DNA of 64,000 nucleotides. Source: Erythrobacter sp. 3-20A1M. GTDB taxonomy: Bacteria > Pseudomonadota > Alphaproteobacteria > Sphingomonadales > Sphingomonadaceae. The DNA lies in NCBI RefSeq assembly GCF_018636735.1, contig NZ_CP045200.1:3006001-3070000 (forward strand), in the 5' to 3' direction. Below, piece after piece: positions 28,038-37,752 of this stretch. A program made the translations under genes and the position numbers. The notes beneath the pieces were generated by a model, which did not search any database, was not told where the DNA came from, and was given only the letters and a program-made list of their open reading frames with translations. Numbering within the stretch: the stretch's first letter is position 1; each line of letters opens with the position of its first letter.

Positions 28038-28588
28038 TCGGGGGCCGGTGCCATCGGGATTGCGAGCGGCTTCGGACCCTTTTCTTCCTTCATCGCCAGA
28101 TCGACCACGACGCCGACCAGATTGGCGAGGTTTTCCACAGGCAAAGGATCGAGCTGTTCCAAGACCCTGTCGATATCAACACACTGGGCCGGCTCGATCT
28201 CCTCCGCGACGAGCTGCGTCACCATCGCGTCCACGAAGGGCTTCATGGCATCGTCGGGCATGTTCTTCATGAACGACAGGTCTTCGCCGCCTTTTTTGTC
28301 CATCAATTGCATGATCAGACTGCGCGCCTGGCTCCACGTACCTTCGGAAGCCTTTGTGAACCGGGTCCTGAGACCGTCCCGGTGCGAAAGGAGGTAGGCC
28401 TTGGGCGGGAGCGAGCTGGCGCAGCTTGCGTAGAGCCCGTCGAGCGCCAGCGGCATCGCGTAACGCACCGCGCTGCTGACCTGTGCCGGATCGAGTTCCA
28501 CCGGCGCGTCGCCCGCGTCCTGCGCCTGGGCTGGACCCGTACCGGCGACCGCCAGGATACCGGCGAAAAGAAGACCTGAAATCTTCAT
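28034..28588 (-). CDS. Secreted protein of unknown function
   Basis: A 184-residue protein with a signal peptide (MKISGLLFAGILAVAGTGPA, cleavage near AQA-QDAGD). The mature part is helical with two cysteines (ASCASSLP and PAQCVDID) that could form a disulfide, and a proline-rich end. A very strong ribosome site (GGAGGG) precedes this ATG; the frame is open 21 codons further upstream. It lies between ispDF and the CinA gene, probably in one operon. No family recognised. Confidence 0.8.
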   Translation of the reverse strand: MKISGLLFAGILAVAGTGPAQAQDAGDAPVELDPAQVSSAVRYAMPLALDGLYASCASSLPPKAYLLSHRDGLRTRFTKASEGTWSQARSLIMQLMDKKGGEDLSFMKNMPDDAMKPFVDAMVTQLVAEEIEPAQCVDIDRVLEQLDPLPVENLANLVGVVVDLAMKEEKGPKPLAIPMAPAPE

Positions 28589-28601
28589 CACGAAAACCCT
28601 C

Positions 28602-29750
28602 CTACCTGCGGATAAGCGTGGCGATGGCCTGCGCCGCGATCCCTTCGCCACGCCCCGTCATACCAAGCCGTTCCGTGGTCGTTGCCTTCACGCTAATCGC
28701 GCCGGTGTCAACGGATAGAAGCTGCGCGATCCGGGTGCGCATCGCCTCGCGATGCGGGCCTATTTTCGGCGCCTCGCAGATGATGGTGAGATCGACATTC
28801 GCGACACTATAGGCCGCTTCTCGCACCCGGCTGGCGGCATGTTCGACGAAGCGAGAGGAGGGCGCACCCTTCCATTGCGGGTCGGAGGGGGGAAAGTGGC
28901 TCCCGATGTCGCCATCCCCGATCGCTCCCAGCAGCGCGTCGACCAGCGCGTGGAGGGCGACATCGGCATCGCTATGGCCTGCCAATCCATGCGTATGGGC
29001 AATCTCGATCCCGCCGAGCCAAAGCGTTTCGCCCTGCTCGAGGCGGTGGACGTCGAACCCCATCCCCGTGCGAACCTGCGGTGCTTCCGACATGAAATCC
29101 CCTGCGAATGTCAGTTTGGCGAGCTGCTCGTCCCCTTCGACCAGTGCGACCTCGTGTCCGGCCGCGCGGAGGACTTGCGCATCGTCCCCGGCAACAGGCT
29201 CCCCCTGCCAGCCGCGATGGGCGGCGAGAATGGCAGCGAAACGGAAACCCTGTGGTGTCTGGACGCGGCGCATCGCGTCGCGATCGGCGGGCGCTTCCAT
29301 GCAGGCGTCGCGCGCGATGACGAGGCTGTCGACCACCGGCAGCACCGGGATCGCCCCGTCGTGGCCCTCCAGCGCGGCGAGAATCCGGCCGATCACCTGC
29401 GGATCGACTTGCGGCCTCGCGGCATCGTGAATCAGGACGCGCTCGGGCGGATGATCGGCGAGGAACTCCAGCGCGTTTGCCACGGATTGTTGCCGCGTTT
29501 CGCCGCCTCCAACCAGGTGCGCTTTGATGTCGGGGCCGAGCGCCTCGATCGCGGCCTCATGCTCCCCAGGGGGAATGGCGATGACGAGGGGATCGGCACC
29601 AGCCGCCGACAAGGCCCTTGCGGAATGCCGCAACACCGGCTCGCCGCGCCATAGGGCGAATTGCTTGGGGACGGTTTGCCCCGCGCGCATGCCTTTACCG
29701 GCCGCGACGATGATCGCTGCGAATGGGGTGTCTGCGGAACCGTCGTCCAT
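28602..29750 (-). CDS. ispDF: Bifunctional IspD/IspF isoprenoid enzyme
   Basis: A 382-residue fusion carrying out two steps of the methylerythritol phosphate pathway. Residues 1-225 are IspD (AAIIVAAGKGMRAG, VLIHDAARPQV, RRVQTPQGFR), making CDP-methylerythritol. Residues 230-382 are IspF (TGMGFDVHRL, GHSDADVALHALVDALLGA, KATTTERLGMTGRGEGIAA), making the cyclic diphosphate, with metal ligands in FDVH. Such fusions occur in several alphaproteobacteria. It is divergent from dusB. Confidence 0.97.
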   Translation of the reverse strand: MDDGSADTPFAAIIVAAGKGMRAGQTVPKQFALWRGEPVLRHSARALSAAGADPLVIAIPPGEHEAAIEALGPDIKAHLVGGGETRQQSVANALEFLADHPPERVLIHDAARPQVDPQVIGRILAALEGHDGAIPVLPVVDSLVIARDACMEAPADRDAMRRVQTPQGFRFAAILAAHRGWQGEPVAGDDAQVLRAAGHEVALVEGDEQLAKLTFAGDFMSEAPQVRTGMGFDVHRLEQGETLWLGGIEIAHTHGLAGHSDADVALHALVDALLGAIGDGDIGSHFPPSDPQWKGAPSSRFVEHAASRVREAAYSVANVDLTIICEAPKIGPHREAMRTRIAQLLSVDTGAISVKATTTERLGMTGRGEGIAAQAIATLIRR

Positions 29751-29799
29751 CGGGTGGCCCGCTACCCGCTTGCGAAGGATGCCGCAATGCGATAGGCGC

Positions 29800-29816
29800 T
29801 GCCCAAATTTTAGGCA
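29800..29816. promoter_or_regulatory. Near-palindrome in the dusB-ntr leader
   Basis: TGCCCAAATTTTAGGCA is a 17-base near-perfect dyad (one mismatched pair, central T) ending 18 bases before the dusB ATG. It lies in the 84-base gap between the divergent ispDF and dusB genes. It could be an operator of the nitrogen-regulation operon. No consensus was matched. Confidence 0.4.
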
Positions 29817-29834
29817 CCAACCAGACCCATCGTT

Positions 29835-30848
29835 ATGATCCCTGCTCCGCCCCGTCCGCCGTCACCTCTCTCGGTCGGCCCCGTAACGATCGACACACCG
29901 GTCGTGCTCGCGCCGATGACCGGCGTCACCGACCTGCCGTTTCGCACTCTCGTGCGCCGCTACGGCTCGGGCCTTAACGTGACGGAGATGATCGCGAGCG
30001 AGGCCGCCATCCGCGAAACGCGCCAGAGCGTTCAGAAGGCGGAGTGGGACCGGACCGAGGAGCCGGTGTCCATGCAGCTCGTCGGCTGCGATCCCGCTTC
30101 GATGGCGGAGGCCGCGAAATTGCAGGAGGGCAATGGCGCGGCTATTATCGACATCAATTTCGGATGCCCGGTCCGCAAGGTTGTGGGCCAGCTTGCCGGG
30201 TCCGCACTGATGCGCGAAGTCCCCCTGGCGACGCGACTCATGGAAGCGACGGTGAAGGCGGTCGACGTGCCGGTAACGGTCAAGATGCGCATGGGGTGGG
30301 ACCATGCCAGCCTCAATGCCCCCGAACTGGCCCGCATTGCCCAGGATTTGGGCGTGAAGATGGTCACCGTGCACGGCCGCACCCGCAACCAGATGTACAA
30401 GGGGCAGGCCGATTGGTCGTTCATCCGCCGGGTGAAGGATGCGGTTTCCATCCCCGTCATCGTCAACGGCGATATCTGCACGATTGCGGACGCGGCCACC
30501 GCGCTGGAACAGTCAGGTGCCGATGGATTGATGATCGGACGGGGAGCCTACGGCAAACCCTGGCTGCTGGGGCAGGTGATGCACTGGTGGCGAACCGGGG
30601 AAGTGCTGGACACCCCCAGCTTCGACGAACAATACACGACCCTGGTCGAACATTACGAGCGGATGCTCGACCATTACGGGCGCGCCGTGGGCGTGAAGAT
30701 CGCGCGCAAGCACCTTGGCTGGTACACCAAGGGCATGCACGGATCGGCCGAGTTCCGGAACCGGGTCAACGTGATCGAGGACCCGGCGCAGGTGCTGGAC
30801 GAGCTGGAGCGTTTCTATGCCCCGTTCCTGCGACGTCGCGCGGCATGA
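29835..30848 (+). CDS. dusB: tRNA-dihydrouridine synthase (DusB/NifR3 type)
   Basis: A 337-residue flavoenzyme reducing uridine to dihydrouridine in tRNA. The family opening ([20 protein letters not shown]), the catalytic cysteine C111 in [10 protein letters not shown], the [16 protein letters not shown] segment and the flavin-phosphate loop ([16 protein letters not shown]) are all present. As in many alphaproteobacteria it heads the ntrBC operon, where it is called nifR3. Its stop overlaps the ntrB start (ATGA). Confidence 0.96.
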   Translation: MIPAPPRPPSPLSVGPVTIDTPVVLAPMTGVTDLPFRTLVRRYGSGLNVTEMIASEAAIRETRQSVQKAEWDRTEEPVSMQLVGCDPASMAEAAKLQEGNGAAIIDINFGCPVRKVVGQLAGSALMREVPLATRLMEATVKAVDVPVTVKMRMGWDHASLNAPELARIAQDLGVKMVTVHGRTRNQMYKGQADWSFIRRVKDAVSIPVIVNGDICTIADAATALEQSGADGLMIGRGAYGKPWLLGQVMHWWRTGEVLDTPSFDEQYTTLVEHYERMLDHYGRAVGVKIARKHLGWYTKGMHGSAEFRNRVNVIEDPAQVLDELERFYAPFLRRRAA

Positions 30849-31936
30849 CCATGGCGCATGCGGGACCGCCCGACCCGCAGGCCCAGCTCGCCCATCTGGT
30901 TTTCGCGCTGCTGCTGCTCGATCCGGAGAGCCGCATTGCGGAAGCGAACGCGGCGGCCGAGAACATGCTGGGCGCGAGTATGCGGCGCCTTGGCGGGCAG
31001 CCGGTGCTCGATTGGGTGAAGATCAGCGATCCCCGCGTTCTGCGGCGGCTCAAGCTGTCGGAAGAGGGCCTGACCGCCCGAGGTCTGTCGATCGAGGTCG
31101 CGGACGAGGCGCGGCACGTCAATCTCACCCTGTCTCCGGTCGGGGGCCATCCGGGCTGGCGGGTGATGACACTCTCCGACATCGGACAGCGCGACATGGG
31201 GGATGTGGGCGAGCATGCCCGGCCCAGCGCTCCTTCGGTGCTGGCGCACGAGATAAAGAACCCGCTCTCGGCAATCCGCGGCGCGAGCCAGCTTCTGGTC
31301 CGCAAGGTGCCGGAGGCCGATGTCGGCCTGCTGACTTTGATACGGGACGAGGTGGACCGCATCGCCCGCCTAGTGGATCGTATGCAGCGGCTGGGCAGTC
31401 GGACCTCCGACCCGCTGGAGCCGGTCAACCTGCACGAGGTCATCCGCAATGCGCTGGCGGTCGTGCAGTCAGCCGAGGAACAGGGGGACCTGGACGAGGT
31501 CGAGTTCCGGGAGGAGTTCGATCCCTCGCTGCCGGCCGTGCTCGCCAGTCGCGACGCGTTGCAGCAGGTGCTCATAAATCTCATCGGAAACGCCCGCGAT
31601 GCCGCCGCCGCGAGCGGGGCAGGGCGCGTCGACATCCGCACCCGGTTTTCCAGCGGATTGATCCTGAACGCCCTGCACCCGGGCCGATCGGTGCGGCTGC
31701 CGATCGAGATCACGGTCACCGATAACGGGCAGGGGATCGATCCGGCCTTGCGCGATACGATCTTCGAACCGTTCGTGACGACGAAGCAGGGTGGGCAGGG
31801 GCTGGGTCTGGCGCTGGTGCGCAAGCTGGTCCGCGACATGGAAGGGCGCATTGCGCACAGCCGCGACGAGCGCGAGGGATTGACGCATTTCCGGCTCCAT
31901 CTCGCCGCCGCGCCCCGACCGGAGAAAACCGCATGA
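30845..31936 (+). CDS. ntrB: Nitrogen regulation sensor kinase NtrB
   Basis: A 363-residue cytoplasmic two-component kinase: N-terminal PAS domain ([20 protein letters not shown]), the phosphoacceptor H135 in [15 protein letters not shown], and an ATPase domain ([35 protein letters not shown]). It phosphorylates NtrC under nitrogen limitation, normally under PII control. The reading frame is open far upstream through dusB; the ATG overlapping the dusB stop is the family start. Confidence 0.95.
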   Translation: MTMAHAGPPDPQAQLAHLVFALLLLDPESRIAEANAAAENMLGASMRRLGGQPVLDWVKISDPRVLRRLKLSEEGLTARGLSIEVADEARHVNLTLSPVGGHPGWRVMTLSDIGQRDMGDVGEHARPSAPSVLAHEIKNPLSAIRGASQLLVRKVPEADVGLLTLIRDEVDRIARLVDRMQRLGSRTSDPLEPVNLHEVIRNALAVVQSAEEQGDLDEVEFREEFDPSLPAVLASRDALQQVLINLIGNARDAAAASGAGRVDIRTRFSSGLILNALHPGRSVRLPIEITVTDNGQGIDPALRDTIFEPFVTTKQGGQGLGLALVRKLVRDMEGRIAHSRDEREGLTHFRLHLAAAPRPEKTA

Positions 31937-33345
31937 GCAGCCGCGTCCTGCTGGTGGAAGACGACCGCGCGATCGCCACGGTGATCGTCTCCGCGCTGGA
32001 AGCGGAAGGCTACGCGGTCGATCACTGTACCGAGCTGGCAGGGCGCGACGCGCTGCTGGAACGCCACCGTTACGGCGTGATGCTGACCGACGTGATGCTG
32101 GGCGATGGCGACGGGATCGGTTCGCTCGCCCCGGTACGGGCGGCGCATCCATCGCTGCCGGTGATCGTGATTTCGGCACAAAACACCCTGGATACGGCGG
32201 TACGCGCTAGCGAGAACGAGGTGTTCGAATATTTTCCGAAGCCCTTCGACCTCGACGACGTGGTTCGTGCGGTGGAGCAGGCGGTCAAGGTCCAGGGCAT
32301 CTCGACGGAGCGAGGAGACGAGGCGGAGACCGCCTTGCCGCTGGTCGGGCGCAGCCAGGCCATGCAGGGCGTCTTCCGCATGATCACGCGGGTCCTGCGC
32401 AACGATCTCACCGTCCTTGTCCTGGGTGAAAGCGGGACCGGCAAGGAGCTGGTCGCGGAAGCAATCCACCAGCTGGGTCATCGCAAATCGGGGCCCTTCA
32501 TCGCCGTCAATGCCGCGGCGATTCCGCGCGACCTGATCGAAAGCGAGCTGTTCGGGCACGAGAAAGGCGCCTTCACCGGTGCCGTCACCAGGGCGATCGG
32601 CAAGTTCGAACAAGCCAATGGTGGCACCCTGTTCCTGGACGAGATCGGCGACATGCCGGCCGAGGCGCAGACCCGGTTGCTGCGAGCGCTTCAGTCCGGG
32701 CGTATCCGACGCGTGGGCGGTCGTCACGATATCGCAGTCGACGTGCGTATCGTCGCCGCCACGAACCGTGACCTGGCACCGATGATCGCGGAAGGATCGT
32801 TTCGCGAGGACCTGTACTACAGGCTTAATGTCGTGCCGATCGAATTGCCTCCGCTGCGGACGCGCCGGGACGACGTTCCGCTGCTCGTCCGTCATTTCCT
32901 CGGTCGGGCGGCGGAGGAGGGCCTGCCGAACCGGCGCATGAAAGATGAGGCGATCGAGCGGCTCGCCCAGCGCCGTTGGCGCGGCAATGTGCGCGAACTG
33001 CGCAACGTGGTCTATCGCCTGGCTCTGATGGCGCGCGACGAGACGATCGACGTTTCGGTAATCGACGAAGTTTTGGGAACAGAACGGCCCGCCGACGAAA
33101 GGGCGGACGGATTGCCCATCGCGCGCGCGCTCGACGACTGGATGGCTCGAACCACGCCCGCCGACGGGACGTTGTATCGCGCCGCGCTCGCGGCCTTCGA
33201 ACGGCCCCTGTTCGAATATGCGCTGCGAAAGACGGGGGGAAATCAGCTCCGCGCTGCCGAAATGCTCGGGATCAATCGCAACACGTTGCGCAAACGGTTG
33301 AGCGATCTGGAAATTTCCGCCGAGGCGTTCTCCGCGAGCGCCTGA
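31933..33345 (+). CDS. ntrC: Nitrogen regulation response regulator NtrC
   Basis: A 470-residue sigma-54 activator. Receiver domain with acceptor D53 (GVMLTDVML); AAA+ domain with Walker A GESGTGKE, the sigma-54 contact loop GAFTGA and the LFLDEIGDM Walker B; C-terminal Fis-type helix-turn-helix (GNQLRAAEMLGINRNTLRKR). It activates nitrogen-assimilation genes. The start overlaps the ntrB stop by four bases. Confidence 0.97.
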   Translation: MSSRVLLVEDDRAIATVIVSALEAEGYAVDHCTELAGRDALLERHRYGVMLTDVMLGDGDGIGSLAPVRAAHPSLPVIVISAQNTLDTAVRASENEVFEYFPKPFDLDDVVRAVEQAVKVQGISTERGDEAETALPLVGRSQAMQGVFRMITRVLRNDLTVLVLGESGTGKELVAEAIHQLGHRKSGPFIAVNAAAIPRDLIESELFGHEKGAFTGAVTRAIGKFEQANGGTLFLDEIGDMPAEAQTRLLRALQSGRIRRVGGRHDIAVDVRIVAATNRDLAPMIAEGSFREDLYYRLNVVPIELPPLRTRRDDVPLLVRHFLGRAAEEGLPNRRMKDEAIERLAQRRWRGNVRELRNVVYRLALMARDETIDVSVIDEVLGTERPADERADGLPIARALDDWMARTTPADGTLYRAALAAFERPLFEYALRKTGGNQLRAAEMLGINRNTLRKRLSDLEISAEAFSASA

Positions 33346-33381
33346 CGCCCGGCTACGCCGCAAATGCTGCTTGCATTTAGG

Positions 33382-33407
33382 CAACATGCGCGTTGTTAAT
33401 GCGCAAC
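33382..33407. promoter_or_regulatory. Overlapping CAAC/GTTG inverted repeats before ntrY
   Basis: CAAC at 33382, GTTG at 33392 and CAAC at 33404 make two overlapping dyads (spacers 6 and 8) ending two bases before the ntrY ATG, in the 63-base gap after ntrC. NtrX operators are described as CAA...TTG dyads, so autoregulation by NtrYX is possible, but the spacers here are longer than the ones I remember. Tentative. Confidence 0.3.
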
Positions 33408-33408
33408 G

Positions 33409-35631
33409 ATGGCAAGCGTCACCCCCCCACGCAATTCAGCGAGCGCTTCCTTCGCCAAGCGCAAGCTGATGTCGATGCGTCGGGCGGACATTTTTACCGT
33501 ACTCGAGATCGGGGCGTCGGTGGCGTTCGTGATCATGGTCGGCACGACCTGGCTCGCGTTCAGCGGTCGGTCGGATTCGGACCATATCCTGATGGCGAGC
33601 CAGGTGGCGGCCCTGCTGGTCGGCACCCTGCTGCCCACTATGGTGCTGCTGGTGCTGGGCGGACGGCGCCTTGCCCGTCGGCGCGCTGCCGGCAGTACGG
33701 CGCGGTTGCACACCCGCCTGGTGTTCCTGTTCTCCATCATCGCTGCGGTCCCCACCTTGCTGGTTTCCGCTTTCGCCGCATTCCTGTTCCAGTCGGGCGT
33801 CGATTTCTGGATGTCGGGAGAGTCGCGCGGAGTCATGGAACAGGCCAATCGTCTGGCGCGCGGCTATTTCGAGCAGAACCAGCTCGAGGTGAAGAACGAA
33901 ACCTATTCGATGGCGGGCGACATCCTGTTTCTGTTGCAACGGCAGGAGTCGCCGGACCTCGGGGACCGCGAATTCCTCAGCCGTTACAGCGACCAGATGC
34001 AGGGTCGCGATATCAACGAATCCGCGATTCTGCAGGCTTTTCCCGACGGCCGAATGACGACCGCGCTCGCGATCGGGCTTACCGAGGGGAACGAACCGGC
34101 CAAGGCGGGCGAGCGCGCTTTGCCGCTGTTCGAGCGCGGAGAGACGGAGGCCGTTTTCGCCGATCCAACGCGGATCGAGGCGATCACGCCCATCGATCGC
34201 GAAGCCGGAATATACCTCTACAACGCGCGCAATACTGAGGCGCTGTCCTTCAGTCAGTGGAAGCAGGCGAGCTCGGTCGTCGCATCCTACGACGCGCTGA
34301 CCGCGCGGGCGCGCGCCCTACAATTGCAGTTCAACCTGGCGCTGTTCTTCGTCAGCCTTCTGCTGGTGGGCCTCGCGGTGTGGTTCGCGCTTCGCTTCGC
34401 CGACCGGCAGGTGGAGCCGTTGACCGATCTGGTCGCCGCGGCCCGCAAGGTGGGGGCGGGCAACTTCGCCATGCGCGTCGAGGAACGCCGCGGCGGCGAC
34501 GAAGTCGGTCTGCTCAACCGTGCGTTCAACCGGATGACCGCGCAACTGGAGAAGCAGACCGACGCTCTGGTGTCGGCCAACCGGCAACTCGACGAACGAC
34601 GAGGGTTCATCGAAGCGGTGCTCGAATCGATCACGTCGGGGATCATCTCCACCGATGGCAGCGGCGAGATATTGTTGATGAATCCCTCAGCCCGCGCGGT
34701 GTTGCTGGGCAAGGAAGAGATCGAGGCTGCGGGCAAGCCGCTGGAGGATATCAGCCCCGCCATCGCCGCGATGGTCGAAAGCGGGGCGAAGGGTGGGGTC
34801 GTCTCCCACGAACGCGACAAGGAAATCATGACGCTGGCCGTTCGGGTGACCAGTTCCAGTACCGGGCATGTAGTGACTTTCGAGGACATCACGCGCCAGC
34901 TGCTCGACCAGCGTCAGGCCGCCTGGTCCGACGTCGCCCGCCGGATCGCGCACGAGATCAAGAATCCGCTGACCCCGATCCAGCTCGCCACCGAACGGCT
35001 GAAGCGCCGCTATCGCAAGCAGATCGCCAATGACGGCGATCTGTTCGATGAGCTTACCAGTACGATCGTTCGGCAAGTCGGCACGTTGCGGAACATGGTG
35101 GACGAGTTTTCCTCCTTCGCGCGTCTGCCCAAGCCGGTCTTCCGGCGCGAGGATCCGGCCGACCTGGTTCGGCAGTCGCTGTTCCTGCAGGAGGTCGCGC
35201 ACCCGGCAGTCGATTTCGCCCTGGCGCTGGCGATCGATGACGATCTGCGGATCGAGTGCGATCGCCACCAGTTCGGCCAGGCGATGACGAACGTGCTCAA
35301 GAACGCGGTCGAGGCGGTCGAGGCGCGGGCGAGGGGGGCAGAGCCCGACTATCGGGGCAGAGTCGGCGTGACGGTCGATGCGGGAGAGACGCTGCTATCG
35401 ATTACTGTCGAGGACAATGGCGTCGGCCTGCCCAACGAACCGGAAAGGATCGTCGAGCCGTATGTGACGATGCGCGAGAAGGGCACCGGGCTGGGCCTCG
35501 CGATCGTGAACAAGATCGTCGAGGAACATGGGGGCGACATGGCTTTCCGCCGGGTCGAAGGGGGCGGAACCCGGGTGGTGCTCAGCTTCGCGCGGGACCC
35601 GAACGCCCTGGCAACGGAAGCCGCCGAATGA
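33409..35631 (+). CDS. ntrY: Membrane sensor kinase NtrY
   Basis: A 740-residue kinase. Membrane helices are at about 30-55, 65-85, 100-125 and 305-330, enclosing a periplasmic sensor region; then a HAMP domain, a PAS domain (SITSGIISTDGSGEILLMNP), the phosphoacceptor in [20 protein letters not shown], and an ATPase domain (NVLKNAVEAVEA, DNGVGLP, GTGLGLAIV). It is partner of NtrX; the pair influences nitrogen, redox and envelope functions in alphaproteobacteria. Confidence 0.96.
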   Translation: MASVTPPRNSASASFAKRKLMSMRRADIFTVLEIGASVAFVIMVGTTWLAFSGRSDSDHILMASQVAALLVGTLLPTMVLLVLGGRRLARRRAAGSTARLHTRLVFLFSIIAAVPTLLVSAFAAFLFQSGVDFWMSGESRGVMEQANRLARGYFEQNQLEVKNETYSMAGDILFLLQRQESPDLGDREFLSRYSDQMQGRDINESAILQAFPDGRMTTALAIGLTEGNEPAKAGERALPLFERGETEAVFADPTRIEAITPIDREAGIYLYNARNTEALSFSQWKQASSVVASYDALTARARALQLQFNLALFFVSLLLVGLAVWFALRFADRQVEPLTDLVAAARKVGAGNFAMRVEERRGGDEVGLLNRAFNRMTAQLEKQTDALVSANRQLDERRGFIEAVLESITSGIISTDGSGEILLMNPSARAVLLGKEEIEAAGKPLEDISPAIAAMVESGAKGGVVSHERDKEIMTLAVRVTSSSTGHVVTFEDITRQLLDQRQAAWSDVARRIAHEIKNPLTPIQLATERLKRRYRKQIANDGDLFDELTSTIVRQVGTLRNMVDEFSSFARLPKPVFRREDPADLVRQSLFLQEVAHPAVDFALALAIDDDLRIECDRHQFGQAMTNVLKNAVEAVEARARGAEPDYRGRVGVTVDAGETLLSITVEDNGVGLPNEPERIVEPYVTMREKGTGLGLAIVNKIVEEHGGDMAFRRVEGGGTRVVLSFARDPNALATEAAE

Positions 35632-35662
35632 TCAACAAGAGAACTGAAATGAGGACGCTCTG

Positions 35663-37036
35663 ATGGCGCTCGAAATACTTGTCGTGGATGACGAACGCGA
35701 TATTCGCGATCTCGTGTCGGGTGTACTCAGTGACGAGGGGTACGAGTGCCGGACCGCCGCCGACGGGCAAACCGCGCTCGACATGGTGGACGAGAAGCGC
35801 CCCAGCCTCGTTCTGCTGGATGTGTGGCTGCACGGCAGCAAGCTCGACGGTCTCGAAGTGCTCGACGCGATCAAGCTGCGCGAGCCCAACCTGCCGGTGA
35901 TCGTCTTCTCAGGGCACGGCAATATCGATACTGCGGTATCCGCGGTTTCGCGCGGGGCGATGGATTTCATCGAAAAGCCGTTCGAGGCGGAGCGCCTGCT
36001 GCTCCTCGTCGCGCGTGCGACCGAGACAGATCGGCTTCGCCGTGAAAACGAACGACTGCGTCAGGACACTCCCGGCGGGGAGGAATTTACCGGCAATTCG
36101 GCGGTGGTGAACCAGCTTCGCGCTACCCTGAAGCGCGTGGCAGGCACTGGCAGCCGGGTGCTGATCACCGGCCCGGCGGGAGCAGGTAAAGAAGTGGCGG
36201 CGCGCCTTCTGCACAATTGGAGCCCGCGGGCCGAAAGTGCCTTTGTCGTAGTGAACTCCGCCCGGATAACGCCGGAACGGTTCGAGCAGGAATTGTTTGG
36301 AGAGGAAGCCGACGGAAAACTGGTTCGTGCCGGATTGCTCGAACTGGCGGACGGTGGAACCCTGTTCCTTGACGAAGTTGCGGACATGCCGCTGTCGACC
36401 CAGGCGCGGATCCTCCGCGTTCTGACGGAACAGAGCTTCGTCAGGGTCGGCGGAACCCGGCAGATCGGCGTCGACATGCGGGTCGTCTCGTCGACCTCGC
36501 GCGATCTCCAGGCGGAGATCGACGAGAAGCGGTTTCGCGAGGATTTGTTCTACCGCCTCAACGTCGTGCCGGTCACCGTTCCATCGCTGACCGAACGCCG
36601 GGACGATATACCCGCGCTGGCCGACCATTTCTTCACCCGGTACGCCGCCGAGCAGGGCATCGCGCCTCCCTCCATCAGCGAAGAAGCGATGGCCGCGCTT
36701 CAGGCATACGACTGGCCGGGCAATGTGCGACAGCTGCGCAATGTGGTCGAGCGCACCATCATCCTGTCGCCGCGCGAACGGCTGGAAAAGATCGAGCCCG
36801 ACATGCTCCCCAGCGAGGTAACGAGCGGAAAGATCGGGGGCGCTCCCGGGCTCGCTTCGCTGATGGGCGTTCCCTTGCGTGAGGCGCGGGAAACCTTCGA
36901 ACGCGAGTATCTGACGATCCAGATCCGTCGCTTCTCCGGCAACATCTCGAAGACCGCTACCTTCATCGGGATGGAACGATCGGCCCTGCACCGAAAGTTG
37001 AAAATACTCGGCATGTCCGATCGCAAGGAAGAATGA
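35663..37036 (+). CDS. ntrX: Response regulator NtrX
   Basis: A 457-residue AAA+ response regulator. Receiver acceptor is D53 (LVLLDVWLHG); the AAA+ domain has GPAGAGKEVAAR and TLFLDEVADM; the C-terminal Fis-type helix-turn-helix is RFSGNISKTATFIGMERSAL. The sigma-54 contact loop GAFTGA is missing: the matching stretch is FGEEADGKLVRAGLLE. This agrees with NtrX proteins that do not act through sigma-54 and bind promoters directly. It lies 31 bases after ntrY. Confidence 0.95.
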   Translation: MALEILVVDDERDIRDLVSGVLSDEGYECRTAADGQTALDMVDEKRPSLVLLDVWLHGSKLDGLEVLDAIKLREPNLPVIVFSGHGNIDTAVSAVSRGAMDFIEKPFEAERLLLLVARATETDRLRRENERLRQDTPGGEEFTGNSAVVNQLRATLKRVAGTGSRVLITGPAGAGKEVAARLLHNWSPRAESAFVVVNSARITPERFEQELFGEEADGKLVRAGLLELADGGTLFLDEVADMPLSTQARILRVLTEQSFVRVGGTRQIGVDMRVVSSTSRDLQAEIDEKRFREDLFYRLNVVPVTVPSLTERRDDIPALADHFFTRYAAEQGIAPPSISEEAMAALQAYDWPGNVRQLRNVVERTIILSPRERLEKIEPDMLPSEVTSGKIGGAPGLASLMGVPLREARETFEREYLTIQIRRFSGNISKTATFIGMERSALHRKLKILGMSDRKEE

Positions 37037-37188
37037 TGTGCCGGCTTGCGGAACCCGCGTCCATCATCCACATTTGACGAAGGGCGTTCTCTTTATCACC
37101 AGCGCCTTATTTTCCCGGTAGGTACCTGATCGGTAACCTTCCAGATCGCGGCCCGGCTTACGGGTCGCCCATAACAGGAGCCGAACAA

Positions 37189-37752
37189 GTGGCCGAAGGA
37201 AAGACCCTGACCGTCAAGCCGCGAGCGCCGAAGAAGGAGCCGCCCAAACCCGTGCCAGCGCCGGGCAACCTGCAGGATGCATTCCTCAATCTGCTGCGTC
37301 GTCAAAAGACGCCGGTCACTGTCTTTCTGGTCAAGGGCGTGAAGCTGCAGGGCATCGTCACCTGGTTCGACAATTTCTCGCTGCTCCTGCGTCGGGATGG
37401 CCAATCTCAGCTGGTCTACAAACACGCGATCAGCACCATCATGCCGGGCCAACCGATGGAGGCCGAACAGTTCGGGAGTAAGGACGGCAGCGCGAAGCAG
37501 CGCCTATTGCAGGACGTGTTCCTGAGCCGGGTGCGCGAGGCCGAGGTGCAAGTGACCATGTTCTTGGTGAATGGCGTCATGCTCCAGGGCCGGATCGCTG
37601 CCTATGACCTGTTCTGCACGCTTTTGGAGCGCGATGGCTACGTCCAGCTGGCATACAAGCATGCGGTGTCGACCATTCAGCCGGCCAGCCCGGTGGACTT
37701 GACCGAATGGGAAGGGGACGCCGACGACGGCAGCCCCGATGAAGAGGGCTGA
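37189..37752 (+). CDS. hfq: Hfq RNA chaperone with two tandem Sm domains
   Basis: A 187-residue protein, about twice the usual Hfq length. A basic, proline-rich leader (1-26) precedes Sm domain 1 (about 27-86: [30 protein letters not shown]) and Sm domain 2 (about 105-165: [30 protein letters not shown]), then an acidic tail ([14 protein letters not shown]). Both copies keep the proximal-face YKH and the LQD motif. Copy 2 loses the rim arginine pair and has M in place of K in [11 protein letters not shown] start with AGGAG eight bases ahead. A hexamer-sized ring could form from three subunits. It overlaps hflX by 14 bases. Confidence 0.95.
   Translation: MAEGKTLTVKPRAPKKEPPKPVPAPGNLQDAFLNLLRRQKTPVTVFLVKGVKLQGIVTWFDNFSLLLRRDGQSQLVYKHAISTIMPGQPMEAEQFGSKDGSAKQRLLQDVFLSRVREAEVQVTMFLVNGVMLQGRIAAYDLFCTLLERDGYVQLAYKHAVSTIQPASPVDLTEWEGDADDGSPDEEG

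Noticed and set aside
30766-33387. Minus-strand open frame of 873 codons opposite ntrB and ntrC
   Set aside because: Shadow frame; ntrB and ntrC have all their catalytic motifs on the plus strand.
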